A DNA stretch of 64,000 nt from Comamonas resistens (GCF_030064165.1 NZ_CP125947.1:2480001-2544000); one strand, 5' to 3'; counted from the stretch's first letter, positions 45,038 to 55,192 are shown. The notes: generated by a model not told the origin, from the letters alone. Made by a program: numbers and translations.

Positions 45038-46390
45038 ATGGGCAAGAAAGCTCCGATGACCTTGGCCCGTGGGCTGTTCAGCCTGCTGGCATGGGCGGCC
45101 CAACCTTTGCTGCGCCGCAAGCTGCGCAAGCGGGCCGTGGCGGAACCCGGTTACGCAGTGGCGGTGCCGGAGCGTTTTGGCCATTACACGCCGGCAGATC
45201 TGGGACAGGACGGGCGCGGCCAATGGGTCTGGATTCATTCCGTGTCTCTGGGCGAGACTCGGGCAGCGGCGATTCTGATTCAGGCGCTGCGCGAGCGCCT
45301 GCCCGCCATGCGTTTGCTGCTGACGCACAGCACGGCCACCGGCCGGGAAGAGGGGGGCAAGCTGCTGCGGACCGGCGATGTACAGGTCTGGCTGCCCTGG
45401 GACACCTTGGCTGCAACCAGGCGCTTTATCGAGCAGTTCCGCCCGGCCGTGGGCGTGCTCATGGAAACCGAGATCTGGCCCAATCTGATTGCCGGCTGTG
45501 CCAACGCCGGGATTCCACTGACTTTGGCCAATGCGCGGCTCAATGAAAAATCCGAGGCGGGTGCTCTGAAGATGGGGCTGATTTCAAAGCCAGCCTATGC
45601 GGCACTGGCCGCCGTCTGGGCGCAGTCCGAAGACGATGCGCGCCGTTTGCGCAATGTGGGGGCCAAAGTCAGCGCGGTGCTGGGCAATCTCAAGTTCGAT
45701 GCACAGCCTGACGAGCAACTGATGAGCCGGGCGGCAAATTGGCGGCATGGATTGCGGTTGGCGCACCAAAAGCCCGTCGTTCTGTTTGCCAGCAGCCGCG
45801 AAGGCGAAGAGCTGCTGCTGCTGGAGCAATTGCAAAAGCAGCCGGATCTGGCCGGCGCCGTGCAATGGCTGATCGTGCCGCGCCATCCCCAGCGTTTTGA
45901 TGCGGTGGCTCAGCTGATTGCCGATGCCGGGTTCGGCGTCTCCAGGCGCAGCCAGTGGGGTCATGCGGCCGATGCCGGGGATGCACCGCCGTTGCAGGAT
46001 GGCAGCCTCTGGCTCGGCGATTCGCTGGGCGAGATGCCGCTTTATTACGGCTTGTCTCATCTGGCGCTGATGGGCGGCAGCTTTGAACCCCTGGGCGGGC
46101 AGAACCTGATCGAGGCCCTGGCTTGCGGTACGCCCGTGATTCTGGGGCCGCATACCTTCAATTTCAGCCAGGCCTCCGATCTGGCCGTGCAGGCAGGGGC
46201 TGCTTTTCGCTGCAGCGATATGGCGCAGGCCATGCAGCGTGCCGTTGCTCTGGTGCAGGATTTGCCGGCCTTGGCAGAGGCCGAAGAGCAGGCAAGACAC
46301 TTCATGCTCCAGCACCGCGGGGCGGCAGCCGCCACGGCGGATGCCATTGTGAAGCTCATACGAGCGGGCCGGAACGGAAATTACTCCTGA
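45038..46390 (+). CDS. waaA: 3-deoxy-D-manno-octulosonic acid (Kdo) transferase
   Basis: 450 residues, GT30 family. It adds Kdo to lipid IVA at the inner membrane. GLFSLLAWAAQPLLRRKLRKR is the N-terminal anchor. WIHSVSLGETRAAA, LLLTHSTATGREEG, METEIWPNLIAGC, LANARLNEKS, the GNLKFD segment, FASSREGEE and GLSHLALMGGSFEPLGGQNLIEALACGTPVILGPHTFNF are all family hallmarks. An alternative ATG is at 45056. It lies next to the phosphomutase gene. Confidence 0.95.
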   Translation: MGKKAPMTLARGLFSLLAWAAQPLLRRKLRKRAVAEPGYAVAVPERFGHYTPADLGQDGRGQWVWIHSVSLGETRAAAILIQALRERLPAMRLLLTHSTATGREEGGKLLRTGDVQVWLPWDTLAATRRFIEQFRPAVGVLMETEIWPNLIAGCANAGIPLTLANARLNEKSEAGALKMGLISKPAYAALAAVWAQSEDDARRLRNVGAKVSAVLGNLKFDAQPDEQLMSRAANWRHGLRLAHQKPVVLFASSREGEELLLLEQLQKQPDLAGAVQWLIVPRHPQRFDAVAQLIADAGFGVSRRSQWGHAADAGDAPPLQDGSLWLGDSLGEMPLYYGLSHLALMGGSFEPLGGQNLIEALACGTPVILGPHTFNFSQASDLAVQAGAAFRCSDMAQAMQRAVALVQDLPALAEAEEQARHFMLQHRGAAAATADAIVKLIRAGRNGNYS

Positions 46391-46490
46391 AATCAGAGCG
46401 GCTCGCGCTGTCTGTGTTTGCGATTTGGATGTATTTCAAGCGGAAGCTGCAAAGGGACATGCGTCAGAAGCTATGAAATCCGCAGCAATG
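46386..46490. repeat. two partial family 1-like repeats
   Basis: ctgaaatcagagcggctcgcgctgtctg reads rightward, and the end gcgtcagaagctatgaaatcc is core-like on the minus strand. Both are degenerate, and the call is tentative. Confidence 0.3.
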
Positions 46491-46504
46491 CAGCCAGGCT
46501 GAGG

Positions 46505-47980
46505 TCAGCGTTTTGTGGTGCGCGGCTCGACCGCCTTGCGGGTTGCTGGCTTGACGGCGGTCTCGGCTGCAGCAGGGCGTTGCATCGCTGCCGGTGCCTG
46601 CGTCACCAGCGTCAGGCTGTCGATGCTGCGCAAATCGTCGTCGCTGAGTACACCTGCAGCCTGCCGGAGTTTGAGCTGGCCCAGCAGCACCTGATAGCGG
46701 GCATTGGCCAGGTCTCGCTCGGTCTGGTAGACCTGACTCTGGGCATTGAGCACATCGATGTTGATGCGCACGCCTACGTCGTAGCCCATTTTGTTGGCTT
46801 CGAGCGCGCTCTGGCTGGAGGCCAGGGCGGCTTCCAGGGCTTTGACCTGGGCCTGACCTGACTGCACGCCCAGAAAGGCCGTGCGCGTGGATTGCTCCAC
46901 ATTGCGGCGCGCATCATCGAGCTGGGCGCGGGCTTTTTCTTCCAGCGCCACGGTTTCCTTGACGCGGTTCTGCACGGCAAAGCCGGCGAACAGCGGCATG
47001 TTCATGACGACGCCGATCTGGGCCGCGTTGGTGCGATAGCTCAGGGGGATGGAGGGCGTCATCGAACCATTGGGATAGCGGTTGACGACATAGCCTGCCT
47101 GCAGGTCGACCGTGGGTTTGTGACCGGCCTCGGCTTTGCGGGTTTCCAGTTTGGCAATATCCAGGGCCAGTTGGGCCTGCCGCAGCTGCGGCTGGCTGGC
47201 CAGCGCTGTGTCGACCCAGGCCTGCATATTGTCGGGCTCCACCTTGGGCAGGGTCATGGGCGCGACCAGTGGCGTGGGCTGTATGCCCACGCGGCCCACC
47301 AGTTGGTCCAGTGCCACACGTTTGACCTGCAGGTCGTTCTGCGCAGCAATTTCCTGTGCGGTGACCAGATCGAAGCGGGACTGGGCTTCGCGCGAATCGG
47401 TGATGGTGGCCGTGCCGACTTCGAAATTGCGCTTGGCCATTTCCAGCTGGGTGCTGATGGCCTGTTTTTGCGCCTGGGCAACCTGCACGCTGTCCTGTGC
47501 GGCAAGCACATCGAAATAGGCCTGGGAGACACGTACGATCAGGTTTTGTGCCGAAGCATCAAGCTGGGCCTGGGCCACGTCCACGCCGCGTTGGCCCTGT
47601 TCGTAAGCGATCTTGTTGGCCGGGCGGTACAGCGGCTGCTGGGCGCTGACTTGTACGTTCTGCTGCGTATTGTTGAAGCTGCTGGCCATGCCGGGTACGG
47701 CCACGGAGGTATGGACGTCGACATGGGTGCGATTGGCACCGGCAGACAGGCCGACACTGGGCAGCAGGCCGGACAGCGCCTGGTCCGCACGGCTGGCGGC
47801 GGCGCGGGCGTCGGCTTGCTGAGCCTGCCAGGTGGCGTCATAGCCGCGCGCCTGCTGAACCAGCTCGGACAAGGTCTGGGCCTGAACCAGACTGGCAGCC
47901 CCTCCAAGCAAGACGCCCATGGAAATCGCGGCAAGCGCGTGAGGAGGGACAATTTGCAGAGGCCGGGGCAGCTGGTTCAT
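46505..47980 (-). CDS. TolC-family outer membrane efflux protein
   Basis: 491 residues from ATG 47980 with signal peptide ending LVQAQ. Two homologous coiled-coil halves typical of TolC: TLSELVQQARGYDATWQAQQADARAAASRADQA..., RVSQAYFDVLAAQDSVQVAQAQ, RFDLVTAQEIAAQNDLQ and, in the second half, RRNVEQSTRTAFLGVQSGQAQVKALEAAL with GVRINIDVLNAQSQVYQTERDLANARY. It is the last gene of the minus-strand run that starts with the RND adaptor, and could serve that pump and type I secretion. Basic C terminus RKAVEPRTTKR. Confidence 0.93.
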   Translation of the reverse strand: MNQLPRPLQIVPPHALAAISMGVLLGGAASLVQAQTLSELVQQARGYDATWQAQQADARAAASRADQALSGLLPSVGLSAGANRTHVDVHTSVAVPGMASSFNNTQQNVQVSAQQPLYRPANKIAYEQGQRGVDVAQAQLDASAQNLIVRVSQAYFDVLAAQDSVQVAQAQKQAISTQLEMAKRNFEVGTATITDSREAQSRFDLVTAQEIAAQNDLQVKRVALDQLVGRVGIQPTPLVAPMTLPKVEPDNMQAWVDTALASQPQLRQAQLALDIAKLETRKAEAGHKPTVDLQAGYVVNRYPNGSMTPSIPLSYRTNAAQIGVVMNMPLFAGFAVQNRVKETVALEEKARAQLDDARRNVEQSTRTAFLGVQSGQAQVKALEAALASSQSALEANKMGYDVGVRINIDVLNAQSQVYQTERDLANARYQVLLGQLKLRQAAGVLSDDDLRSIDSLTLVTQAPAAMQRPAAAETAVKPATRKAVEPRTTKR

Positions 47981-48031
47981 AGGTGTCGGGCTAAGGCAGT
48001 CTCGGGCAGATGAAGGGCACTGGAAATTCTC

Positions 48032-48109
48032 AGGACTTGCGCAGACAAGGATGTGCCAAGACGGCTTCCTTAAGGCAAAGCGCTGGCATGGGCCTGATTT
48101 GCGCAAGTC
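48032..48109. repeat. family 2 MITE-like element, copy 4 (internally shortened)
   Basis: aggacttgcgcagacaagg at the left and cctgatttgcgcaagtc at the right, interior differing from copies 1-3. It fills the gap between the rhodanese stop and the tolC start (51 nt upstream of the latter). Confidence 0.7.
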
Positions 48110-48114
48110 TTGTT

Positions 48115-48462
48115 CTAGTAGCGGGGCACGCTGGGATCGGCACTCAGCGACCAGGCGTCGATACCGCCGGTGATATTGCTGACATCTTCAAAGCCGTGGT
48201 TGAGCAAAAAGGCGGCCACGCTCATGCTGCGGGCGCCATGGTGGCACAGGCATGCGACGGGATGGTCTGGATCCAGTTCCTGCAGGCGGCCGGGAATTTC
48301 GTGCATGGGAATGCAGCGCAGCTCAAAGCCTTCGCCGGGCTGAATGCTGGACTGGGCGATCTCCCAGGGTTCACGTACATCGAGCACCACCGGTGCGACG
48401 CCCTTGGCGGTGTATGGGGCAAGCCACTGCTGGAACTGTGCGGGCAAGACCTGGGTCAACAT
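48115..48462 (-). CDS. rhodanese-like sulfurtransferase
   Basis: 115 residues, single rhodanese domain: VVLDVREPWE near the N terminus, catalytic loop CLCHHGARS (active Cys second of the pair) and NITGGIDAWS at the end. It transfers sulfane sulfur in the cytosol. It lies between pcm and tolC on the same strand; this pcm-rhodanese-tolC order appears to me to be conserved in related genera. Confidence 0.9.
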   Translation of the reverse strand: MLTQVLPAQFQQWLAPYTAKGVAPVVLDVREPWEIAQSSIQPGEGFELRCIPMHEIPGRLQELDPDHPVACLCHHGARSMSVAAFLLNHGFEDVSNITGGIDAWSLSADPSVPRY

Positions 48463-48508
48463 AGAAAATCCTTGGAGGCTGGGCGGAAGAGGGCGCCAGC
48501 CATGTACC

Positions 48509-48546
48509 GAACAGAAAGCCCTGCGGGTTTGAGCCGGCAGGGCTTG
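48509..48546 (-). terminator. weak hairpin after pcm
   Basis: Minus strand: agccctgc ... gcagggct, then ttctgttc. The tract is poor, so readthrough into the rhodanese gene is likely. Confidence 0.5.
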
Positions 48547-48552
48547 GCAGCG

Positions 48553-49263
48553 TTAGAACGAGAAGCGCGAAGGCTCTTCAAACCCCACAAGGCGCGAGGC
48601 GGCGATATCCCAGGGCTTCTTGACTTCGAAGCTGTTGCCGTTCTTGGTCACCAGGGTGAAGCGCATGACGGGCATATGGCCGACGATGGCGGCTATGCGG
48701 CCACCTTCGTTGAGCTGCGCGTACAGGGCTTCGGGGATCTCAGCGACGGAGCCACTGAGCACGATCACATCGAAAGTGCCTTGGGCCAGGGAAGCTGTGG
48801 CGCCATTGGCCAGCTTGACTTCCACATTCTTGACGCCGGCGCTCAGCAGGTTCTCGCGGGCCATTTCGGCCAGCTCGGGGTCGATCTCCATGGTCACGAC
48901 TTCCTTGGCCTGGGCGGCCAGCAGCGCGGCCATGTAGCCGGAGCCGGAACCGATTTCCAGCACGCGGTCGGAAGGCTTGAGCTGAACATCCTGCAGCATG
49001 CGAGCCTCGATCTTGGGAGCCAGCATGTGCCAGCCTTGCTTGGCGGCTTCTTCGGCAGTGCCCTTCAGCGGGATTTCCAGGTCCATATAGGCCATGGACT
49101 GGTACTCGGGCGGCACGAAGTCTTCACGGTGAATCTGGCCCATCAGCTCCAGCACACTCTCGTCCAGCACGTTCCAGGGGCGCACCTGCTGTTCGATCAT
49201 GTTGAAACGAGCCTGCGCGTGCACGTCGCGCGGGTCCACTTGGGCGTTCATTGGCAGGGCCAT
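48553..49263 (-). CDS. pcm: protein-L-isoaspartate O-methyltransferase
   Basis: 236 residues from ATG 49263 with ggagat upstream. SAM-dependent repair enzyme for damaged Asp/Asn residues. Family features: ARFNMIEQQVRPWNVLDESVL, REDFVPPEYQSMAYMDLEIPL, MLAPKIEARMLQDVQLKPSDRVLEIGSGSGYMAALLA (SAM loop) and VTMEIDPELAEMARENL. Length and motifs match Pcm-like proteins. It begins 22 nt after the RND permease stop. Confidence 0.9.
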   Translation of the reverse strand: MALPMNAQVDPRDVHAQARFNMIEQQVRPWNVLDESVLELMGQIHREDFVPPEYQSMAYMDLEIPLKGTAEEAAKQGWHMLAPKIEARMLQDVQLKPSDRVLEIGSGSGYMAALLAAQAKEVVTMEIDPELAEMARENLLSAGVKNVEVKLANGATASLAQGTFDVIVLSGSVAEIPEALYAQLNEGGRIAAIVGHMPVMRFTLVTKNGNSFEVKKPWDIAASRLVGFEEPSRFSF

Positions 49264-49285
49264 GGTATCTCCGGGAAAAGACTTA

Positions 49286-52200
49286 TCAGGACAAACCATC
49301 GATTCTACGAGCCTCGGAGGCATCGTGCGGCGGATCATCGCTTTTTGAGGGGGCGCCAGACCATTTGCGGCGCAGCCAGTTCGAAAAATCGTCCAGATAG
49401 CAGTACACCACGGGCACGACGACCAGGGTCAGCAGCGAGGAGGTGATGACCCCGCCGATCACGGCCTGGCCCATGGGGGCACGCTGCTCCGAGCCTTCGG
49501 ATACCGCAAAGGCCAGCGGCACCATGCCGAAAATCATGGCCAGCGTGGTCATCAGAATCGGGCGCAGTCGTACGCGGGCTGCCAGCAGCAGGGCCTCGGC
49601 GCGGGGCATTCCGGGTACGGTCTGGCCTGTGGCTTCATCGCGGTGCGGCTCGCGGGCGCGGATGGCAAAGTCCACCAGCAAGATGGCATTCTTGGTCACC
49701 AGGCCCATGAGCATGACCACGCCGATGATGGAGAACATGGAGAGGGCCGAGCCAAACATCAGCAAGGCCAGCACCACGCCGATCAAGGTCAGTGGCAGCG
49801 AGGTCATCAGTGCCAGGGGCTGCAAGAAGCTCTTGAACTGGCTGGCCAGAATCATGTAGATGAAGATGATGGCCAGGGCCAGTGCGGAGCCCGCATAGCC
49901 GAAGGACTCGGCCATGTTCTTGGCCGCGCCGCTGAACTGATAGCTGTAGCCCGGCGGCAGCGGAATCTGGGCCATGACGGCCTTGATATCGGCCGAGACC
50001 TCACCCGCGCTGCGCTGGTAGACGTTGGCGTTGATGGCGACTTCGCGGTTCAGATTGCGGCGGTTGATCTGGCTGGGACCCGTGCCGTCCACTACGCTTG
50101 CGACCTGATTGAGGCGCACGATACGTGTGCCGCCATCGCTGGCAGCCAGCGCAAACGGCAGCCGCTCCAGGTCCTGCGGCGTGGTGCGGGACTCGGGGGC
50201 CAGACGCACATTGACGTCATAGGTCTGGTCGTCGCTGGCGCGCCAGTTGCCCACGGTCTGGCCCGCAACCCAGGTGCGCAGGGCGCTGCCCATGCTCCCC
50301 ACCGAAAGGCCCAGGTCGGCCGCCGCGTCGCGGTGGACTTCGATATTGACCAGGGGCTTGTTGGGCTTGAGGCTGGAGTCCAGATCGACCAGGCCCGCAA
50401 TGAGACGGATGCGATCCTGCACGATGCGGCTCAGGCGGGCCAGCTCGTCCAGATCCGGCCCCATCAGCGAGAACTCCACCTGCTTTTGGCCGCCTACGGG
50501 CTCGCGCAGGCCCACATGGGTGACGGTGATGCCTGCCACGGCGCGCAGCTGGGTGCGCAGATCGGCTGAAAGCGTATCCACATTGCGCTGGCGTTCGTGT
50601 CGGTCCACCAGCCGCACATAGATGCTGGCGTAGTTCTTGCCGTTGGCATTGCCGGTGTTGATGGTGGTCAGCGTGTAGCGCACCTCGGGCATGCGCCTGA
50701 TGATGGCGTTGACCTGCAGGGCCTTGGCCTCGGTTGCCTCGATGGAAGAGCCCTCGGGCGTGTTGAAGCTGATCTGGGTTTCCGAGAAGTCGGCCTTGGG
50801 CACAAATTCCGTTCCCAGCAAAGGTACAAGCGCGAGGCTTGCTATGAAAATAAGGAATGCTAGGAACAGCGTCAGCAGCTTGTGCGCCAGCGACCAGCGC
50901 AGCAGGGACTGGTAGACATCGGACAGCCTGTCGCTGGCGCGCTCCACCCAGGCGGTGACTTTGCCCAACGTACGGTCATACAGGCTTTTCCGGCCATGTT
51001 CACCATGGGCGTGAATCGCCGGGTCATGCCAGACGCTGGAGAGCATGGGGTCCAGCGTGAAGCTCACGAACATGGAGATCAGCACCGCCGCAACGATGGT
51101 GATGCCGAACTCGTGAAAGAACTGGCCGATGATGCCGCCCATGAAGCCAATGGGCAGAAACACCGCCACGATGGACAAGGTGGTGGCCAGCACGGCTAGG
51201 CCGATTTCCTGCGTGCCTTCCAGCGCCGCCTGATAGGCGTTCTTGCCCATCTGAACATGGCGCACGATGTTCTCCCGCACCACGATGGCATCGTCGATCA
51301 GCAGGCCCACGCACAGCGACAGCGCCATCAGCGTGACCATATTGATCGAGAAACCGAACCAGTACATGAACAAAAAGGTGCCGATCAGCGCAATCGGCAA
51401 GGTCAGCCCGGTGATGATGGTCGAGCGCCAGGAGTTCAGGAACAGGAACACGATCAGCACGGTCAGGGCCGCACCCTCGATCAGTGTCTGGCGCACATTG
51501 TTCACTCCCACGCGGATAGCGCGGGAGTTGTCGGCCACGGCTTCCAGGCGTATGCCGGGCGGCAGCTCGGGCGCGATGGCCCTGGCTGCGGCGTTCAGGC
51601 CGTCCACCACTTCGATCGTGTTTTCGTCCTGGGCTTTCTGTACCGTCATCAGCAGCGTGCGCTGGCCGTTGTAGAGCGACAGCGTCTGCACCTCGGCGGC
51701 ATCGTCCTGCACCCGGGCCAGCTGGCCCACGCGTATGGGGGCGCCATTGCGCTGGGCCACGATGATGTTGGCAAATTCCGCAGGGCGTTTGATGCGCGCA
51801 TCAATCTGCACCACGCGCTCCTGGGTCAGAGAGCGCACGGAGCCTACGGGCAGATCCTGATTCTCCGCGCGCACGGCCTGAGCGACCTGATCGGGCGTGA
51901 TGGAATATGCCTCCAGGGCCCTGGGATCCAGGTAGATATTGATTTCGCGCTGGGTGGCACCCACGAGGTTCACTGCGCCCACGCCGCGCACGTTCTCCAG
52001 CCGCTTTTTCAGCACCTGGTCGGCCCAGCTGCTCAGCGCAATGGCATCGGGCGGCGTCACTGCGGCGTTGTCCGGCCGGCTGATGCCGTGGAGCGCATGC
52101 GGATCAGGCACCACGGCCAGCGACCAGACGGCGGCGCTGGCCGGGTCAAAGCGGATGACGCGGGGCTCCTTGACCTCGTCGCGCAGGGTGGGGCGCACCG

Positions 52201-52540
52201 AAGCCACTTTCTCGCGCACATCGTCGGCCGCGCGGCGGCCGTCGATGTGGAGCTGAAACTCGATGATGACCACGCTGGTACTGTCGTAGCTGCGCGAGGT
52301 CAGGGAGTTGATGCCGGCGACCGAGTTGACCGCTTCCTCGATCTTCTTGGTGACTTCGCTTTCCACGATTTCGGGCGATGCGCCGGGATAGGCGACCGAG
52401 ACCACAACCACGGGAAACTCGATGTTGGGGAACTGATCGACCTTCAGGCGCTGGTAGGAGAACACGCCCAGCACCACAAAGGCCAGCATGAGCATGGTGG
52501 CCAGTACCGGGTTTTTGAGGCTGATGCGGGTGAACCACAT
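49286..52540 (-). CDS. RND efflux permease, hydrophobe/amphiphile (HAE-1-like) family
   Basis: 1084 residues, AcrB-like inner-membrane proton-driven pump. [66 protein letters not shown] is the classic start. TM4 holds the relay pair in [17 protein letters not shown], and the second half repeats the layout ([46 protein letters not shown]). Two large periplasmic loops are present. The start codon follows the adaptor stop without a gap (TAAATG). Substrates cannot be read; this Bacteroides/CmeB-like branch often exports hydrophobic compounds. Confidence 0.95.
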   Translation of the reverse strand: MWFTRISLKNPVLATMLMLAFVVLGVFSYQRLKVDQFPNIEFPVVVVSVAYPGASPEIVESEVTKKIEEAVNSVAGINSLTSRSYDSTSVVIIEFQLHIDGRRAADDVREKVASVRPTLRDEVKEPRVIRFDPASAAVWSLAVVPDPHALHGISRPDNAAVTPPDAIALSSWADQVLKKRLENVRGVGAVNLVGATQREINIYLDPRALEAYSITPDQVAQAVRAENQDLPVGSVRSLTQERVVQIDARIKRPAEFANIIVAQRNGAPIRVGQLARVQDDAAEVQTLSLYNGQRTLLMTVQKAQDENTIEVVDGLNAAARAIAPELPPGIRLEAVADNSRAIRVGVNNVRQTLIEGAALTVLIVFLFLNSWRSTIITGLTLPIALIGTFLFMYWFGFSINMVTLMALSLCVGLLIDDAIVVRENIVRHVQMGKNAYQAALEGTQEIGLAVLATTLSIVAVFLPIGFMGGIIGQFFHEFGITIVAAVLISMFVSFTLDPMLSSVWHDPAIHAHGEHGRKSLYDRTLGKVTAWVERASDRLSDVYQSLLRWSLAHKLLTLFLAFLIFIASLALVPLLGTEFVPKADFSETQISFNTPEGSSIEATEAKALQVNAIIRRMPEVRYTLTTINTGNANGKNYASIYVRLVDRHERQRNVDTLSADLRTQLRAVAGITVTHVGLREPVGGQKQVEFSLMGPDLDELARLSRIVQDRIRLIAGLVDLDSSLKPNKPLVNIEVHRDAAADLGLSVGSMGSALRTWVAGQTVGNWRASDDQTYDVNVRLAPESRTTPQDLERLPFALAASDGGTRIVRLNQVASVVDGTGPSQINRRNLNREVAINANVYQRSAGEVSADIKAVMAQIPLPPGYSYQFSGAAKNMAESFGYAGSALALAIIFIYMILASQFKSFLQPLALMTSLPLTLIGVVLALLMFGSALSMFSIIGVVMLMGLVTKNAILLVDFAIRAREPHRDEATGQTVPGMPRAEALLLAARVRLRPILMTTLAMIFGMVPLAFAVSEGSEQRAPMGQAVIGGVITSSLLTLVVVPVVYCYLDDFSNWLRRKWSGAPSKSDDPPHDASEARRIDGLS

Positions 52541-53800
52541 TTAGCGGCCTCCGGCGGCTGGTGGGGAGGAGGCTGTCTGCACTTCCACGGCAGTGCCTTC
52601 GCGCAGACCGCCTGCGGTGCCCGTCAGAATGCGTTCGCCGCCCTGCAGGCCCCGGCGGATCTGCACCCAGGTCGTGCCCTGGTATGCGGTCTGGCTGCCC
52701 AGTTCCACGCGCTGGTGGGCCACGCGCAAAACCGGCTGCGCAGCCGCTTCGTCAGCAGGGTTGGAGGGGGCCGTGGCCGCCGCAGGCTGGCTCGTGCGCA
52801 GCAGCTGCAGATAGGGCTGGGGCTTGTCGGTGCGTACGGCAGTCAGAGGCACGGCCAGCTGACTGGAGTCGCCGGTAATGATGCTGCCTTGCAAAAACAG
52901 GCCAGGGCGCAGTTGTACAGGGCGCAAGCTGCTATCTTTTTTTGCATCGCTGCCGTCAGGCTGCACGGCCAGATAAGCGGCGACGGTGCGCGATCCTGTC
53001 TGCGCGCTGGGGTTGATGCGCACCACCTTTGCCAGCACGGGTGCAAGGTCATCGGCTGCGCCAGGCACTTGCAGCCGGGCCGTCTGGCCCACCTGAACCT
53101 GTACCGAATCGGCAGGGGCCAACTGAGCCTGAATTTCCAGCTGCGCGGTGTTGACGACCTCGACAATGCGGGCCTCGACGCCCACACGCTCACCGCTTTG
53201 CACAAAGCGCTGGGCAATCTGCCCGTCCATGGGGCTGGTGATGACGGAATCCGTCACGGCCTTGCGCGCGGCATCGGCGGCGGACTGGGCGGCCGCCAGA
53301 TTGGCGCGTGCGGTATCCAGATTGGCCTGGGAGGTGGCCAGCGCCGTGGTGGAGATAAAGCCTTTTTGCACCAGTGCGGCGTTGTTGTCCTGATTGCGTT
53401 GCGCTATGACCAGTTGGCCGCGCGATGCATCGGCCTGCTGCTGGGCCTGGCGCCAGCGGGCCGTGGCTTCGGTGGCATCGATGCGGGCCAGCACCTGGCC
53501 GCGTTTGACATTGTCTCCCTCGCGTACCTCCAGGCCGTGCAGCTCGCCGGCCACATAGGCCTTCACAACCGCCGAATGCAAGGCTTGCACAGTGCCGTTG
53601 ACGGGCACGGTCAGCGACAGCTGCAGCGGGCGCACTTCCAGAACCTCGTTGGCTGCTATCTGTATGGGCAGCTCCAGCGGTGCGCTGGAAGCAGCCATGG
53701 CCTGCCTTTTATGCTGTTGATTGCTGAATGCGCGCCAGCCGACAGCGGCTAGCAGGCCGACCACAACCAGACCGATGGTCCAGCGGACGGAAGACTTCAT
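52541..53800 (-). CDS. RND efflux periplasmic adaptor (membrane fusion protein)
   Basis: 419 residues from ATG 53800, N-terminal anchor WTIGLVVVGLLAAVGW. It has the lipoyl half-motifs and a short hairpin: VKAYVAGELHGLEVREGDNVKRGQVLARIDATEATARW, then the coiled-coil QQADASRGQLVIAQRNQDNNAALVQKGFIS and ITSPMDGQIAQRFVQSGERVG, followed by beta-barrel domains. It joins the RND permease to an outer-membrane channel. First gene of the efflux operon. A Lys/Ser-rich insert DAKKDSSLRPVQ near 290 overlaps a family 1-like DNA motif. Confidence 0.92.
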   Translation of the reverse strand: MKSSVRWTIGLVVVGLLAAVGWRAFSNQQHKRQAMAASSAPLELPIQIAANEVLEVRPLQLSLTVPVNGTVQALHSAVVKAYVAGELHGLEVREGDNVKRGQVLARIDATEATARWRQAQQQADASRGQLVIAQRNQDNNAALVQKGFISTTALATSQANLDTARANLAAAQSAADAARKAVTDSVITSPMDGQIAQRFVQSGERVGVEARIVEVVNTAQLEIQAQLAPADSVQVQVGQTARLQVPGAADDLAPVLAKVVRINPSAQTGSRTVAAYLAVQPDGSDAKKDSSLRPVQLRPGLFLQGSIITGDSSQLAVPLTAVRTDKPQPYLQLLRTSQPAAATAPSNPADEAAAQPVLRVAHQRVELGSQTAYQGTTWVQIRRGLQGGERILTGTAGGLREGTAVEVQTASSPPAAGGR

Positions 53801-53977
53801 GGTGTGTGAGGGGCGTTGTGAAGAATACATCCTGAGCGATCAGGGCCAGGGCTTTATTGCAATTTCTGCGGCAAGTGTAGTGGGCCGCCAAAATGGCGGT
53901 AGTGCTAGGCGCTGCGCCCCTGTGAAATCGGGATTGATTCCATACATGGGCGCAGGCTGTTTTCAAAGGAGTGAGCT

Positions 53978-54514
53978 ATGGCAGTGCAGACGATTTATCT
54001 GGGTGGAGGGTGCTTTTGGTGCACCGAGGCTGTGTTCGATCGCGTGCGCGGCATCGTGGATGTGGAAAGCGGCTACGCCAACGGTCATCTGGATCATCCC
54101 AGCTACGAAGCCATCTGCACCGGTCAGACCGGTCATGCCGAGGTGGTCAAGCTCGAGTACGACAGCGATGTCATCGGCCTGCGCGATCTGCTGCTGATCT
54201 TTTTTGCCACCCATGACCCCACCACGCTTAACCGCCAGGGTAACGACGTGGGCACGCAGTACCGCAGTGCCGTCTTCACCACGAATGCAGAACAGGCCAA
54301 GGTGGCGGCCGAGCTGATGCAGGAAATGCGCGACGATGGCGCGTATGACTCCCCAATCGTGACCGAGCTGGAGCCCATCAAGGCCTATTGGCCGGCCGAG
54401 GCCTATCACCAGGATTACTTTCTGCAGCACCCCAACCAGGGTTACTGCGCCTTTGTGGTCGGGCCCAAGGTGCAGAAATTCCAGAACGCATTTGCACGCT
54501 GGCTCAAGAATTGA
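53978..54514 (+). CDS. msrA: peptide-methionine (S)-S-oxide reductase
   Basis: 178 residues. Catalytic Cys in GGGCFWCTEAVF (C12, with C15), then GIVDVESGYANGH, YEAICTGQTGHAEVVKLEYD, FFATHDPTTLNRQGNDVGTQYRSAVF and a final HPNQGYCAFVVGPKVQKF. Repairs oxidised methionine. Complete, with aaagga-type ribosome-binding site upstream. Confidence 0.97.
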   Translation: MAVQTIYLGGGCFWCTEAVFDRVRGIVDVESGYANGHLDHPSYEAICTGQTGHAEVVKLEYDSDVIGLRDLLLIFFATHDPTTLNRQGNDVGTQYRSAVFTTNAEQAKVAAELMQEMRDDGAYDSPIVTELEPIKAYWPAEAYHQDYFLQHPNQGYCAFVVGPKVQKFQNAFARWLKN

Positions 54515-54703
54515 TGGCCGACCACCAGTGATGCCCGCTTGAGCGCGGTTTGCGGGCAGTGCCTGCAAGCCCGCGTTACACTTCGCTGTCTTTTGCCAGC
54601 CCGATCGGGCTTGCTAGTTCATCGCCTATCCCTCCGGATTCGTCCCTTGTCCACTAGGTTCACTCGCACACAACACCATCGCTCCGCATTGGCTGAGCGG
54701 GGC

Positions 54704-55192
54704 ATGCGCGTGGATGGCTGGTATGCCTACTGGCTGGCTGCCGTGCTGGCACTGGCCATGGTGCTGGGCCCCACACTGGGTCAGATGCACCGGGCAGTGC
54801 ATGCGGCAGGGCTTTCCCCGGTCGTGGCTTCTGCGGTCGGCGCCTCGTGTGAGCAAGCCGTTGGCCATGTTGCAAACGTATCTGCTGCAGATGGAGATAG
54901 CTGTGCGACGCCATGGGCTCTGTCTGCCCAAGCCGAGCAGGGGGCAGCCCCGCCGGATTGCACGGCGGGCAACTGGGTGCATGCGCTGTTTGCCGGTCAC
55001 GGACCGGCCGAATGTCAGCTGCTTGACCAGGCCAACCATGGCTATGCAGGACCGCCAGCAGTTTTGCACTTCGAGGGGGTAGCGCCTGACTCTGCGCTGC
55101 CAGCGCCCTATCTCCCTCGGCCTCACGCCATCTTTGTCGCCGCATCGTTCGATGCGCGCGCACCTCCTGCATCGCAACTTCCACGCGCCTGA
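54704..55192 (+). CDS. DUF2946-like exported protein beside a TonB receptor gene
   Basis: 162 residues from ATG 54704 with a hydrophobic leader YWLAAVLALAMVLGPTLG. The rest is His/Cys-containing (GQMHRAVHAAG, SCEQAVGHVAN, FAGHGPAECQLLDQANHG), as in small metal-associated proteins encoded next to copper or zinc transport genes. The DUF2946 assignment is by memory of the AECQLLDQ...HG pattern. The frame is open from 54539 but without a plausible start. The gene after it encodes the receptor. Confidence 0.6.
   Translation: MRVDGWYAYWLAAVLALAMVLGPTLGQMHRAVHAAGLSPVVASAVGASCEQAVGHVANVSAADGDSCATPWALSAQAEQGAAPPDCTAGNWVHALFAGHGPAECQLLDQANHGYAGPPAVLHFEGVAPDSALPAPYLPRPHAIFVAASFDARAPPASQLPRA

Noticed and set aside
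48010..49446. 478-codon plus-strand open frame
   Set aside because: Shadow of rhodanese, pcm and the end of the RND permease.
51257..53752. 831-codon open frame on the plus strand
   Set aside because: Antisense to the RND permease and adaptor. It crosses both genes and has no recognisable domain.
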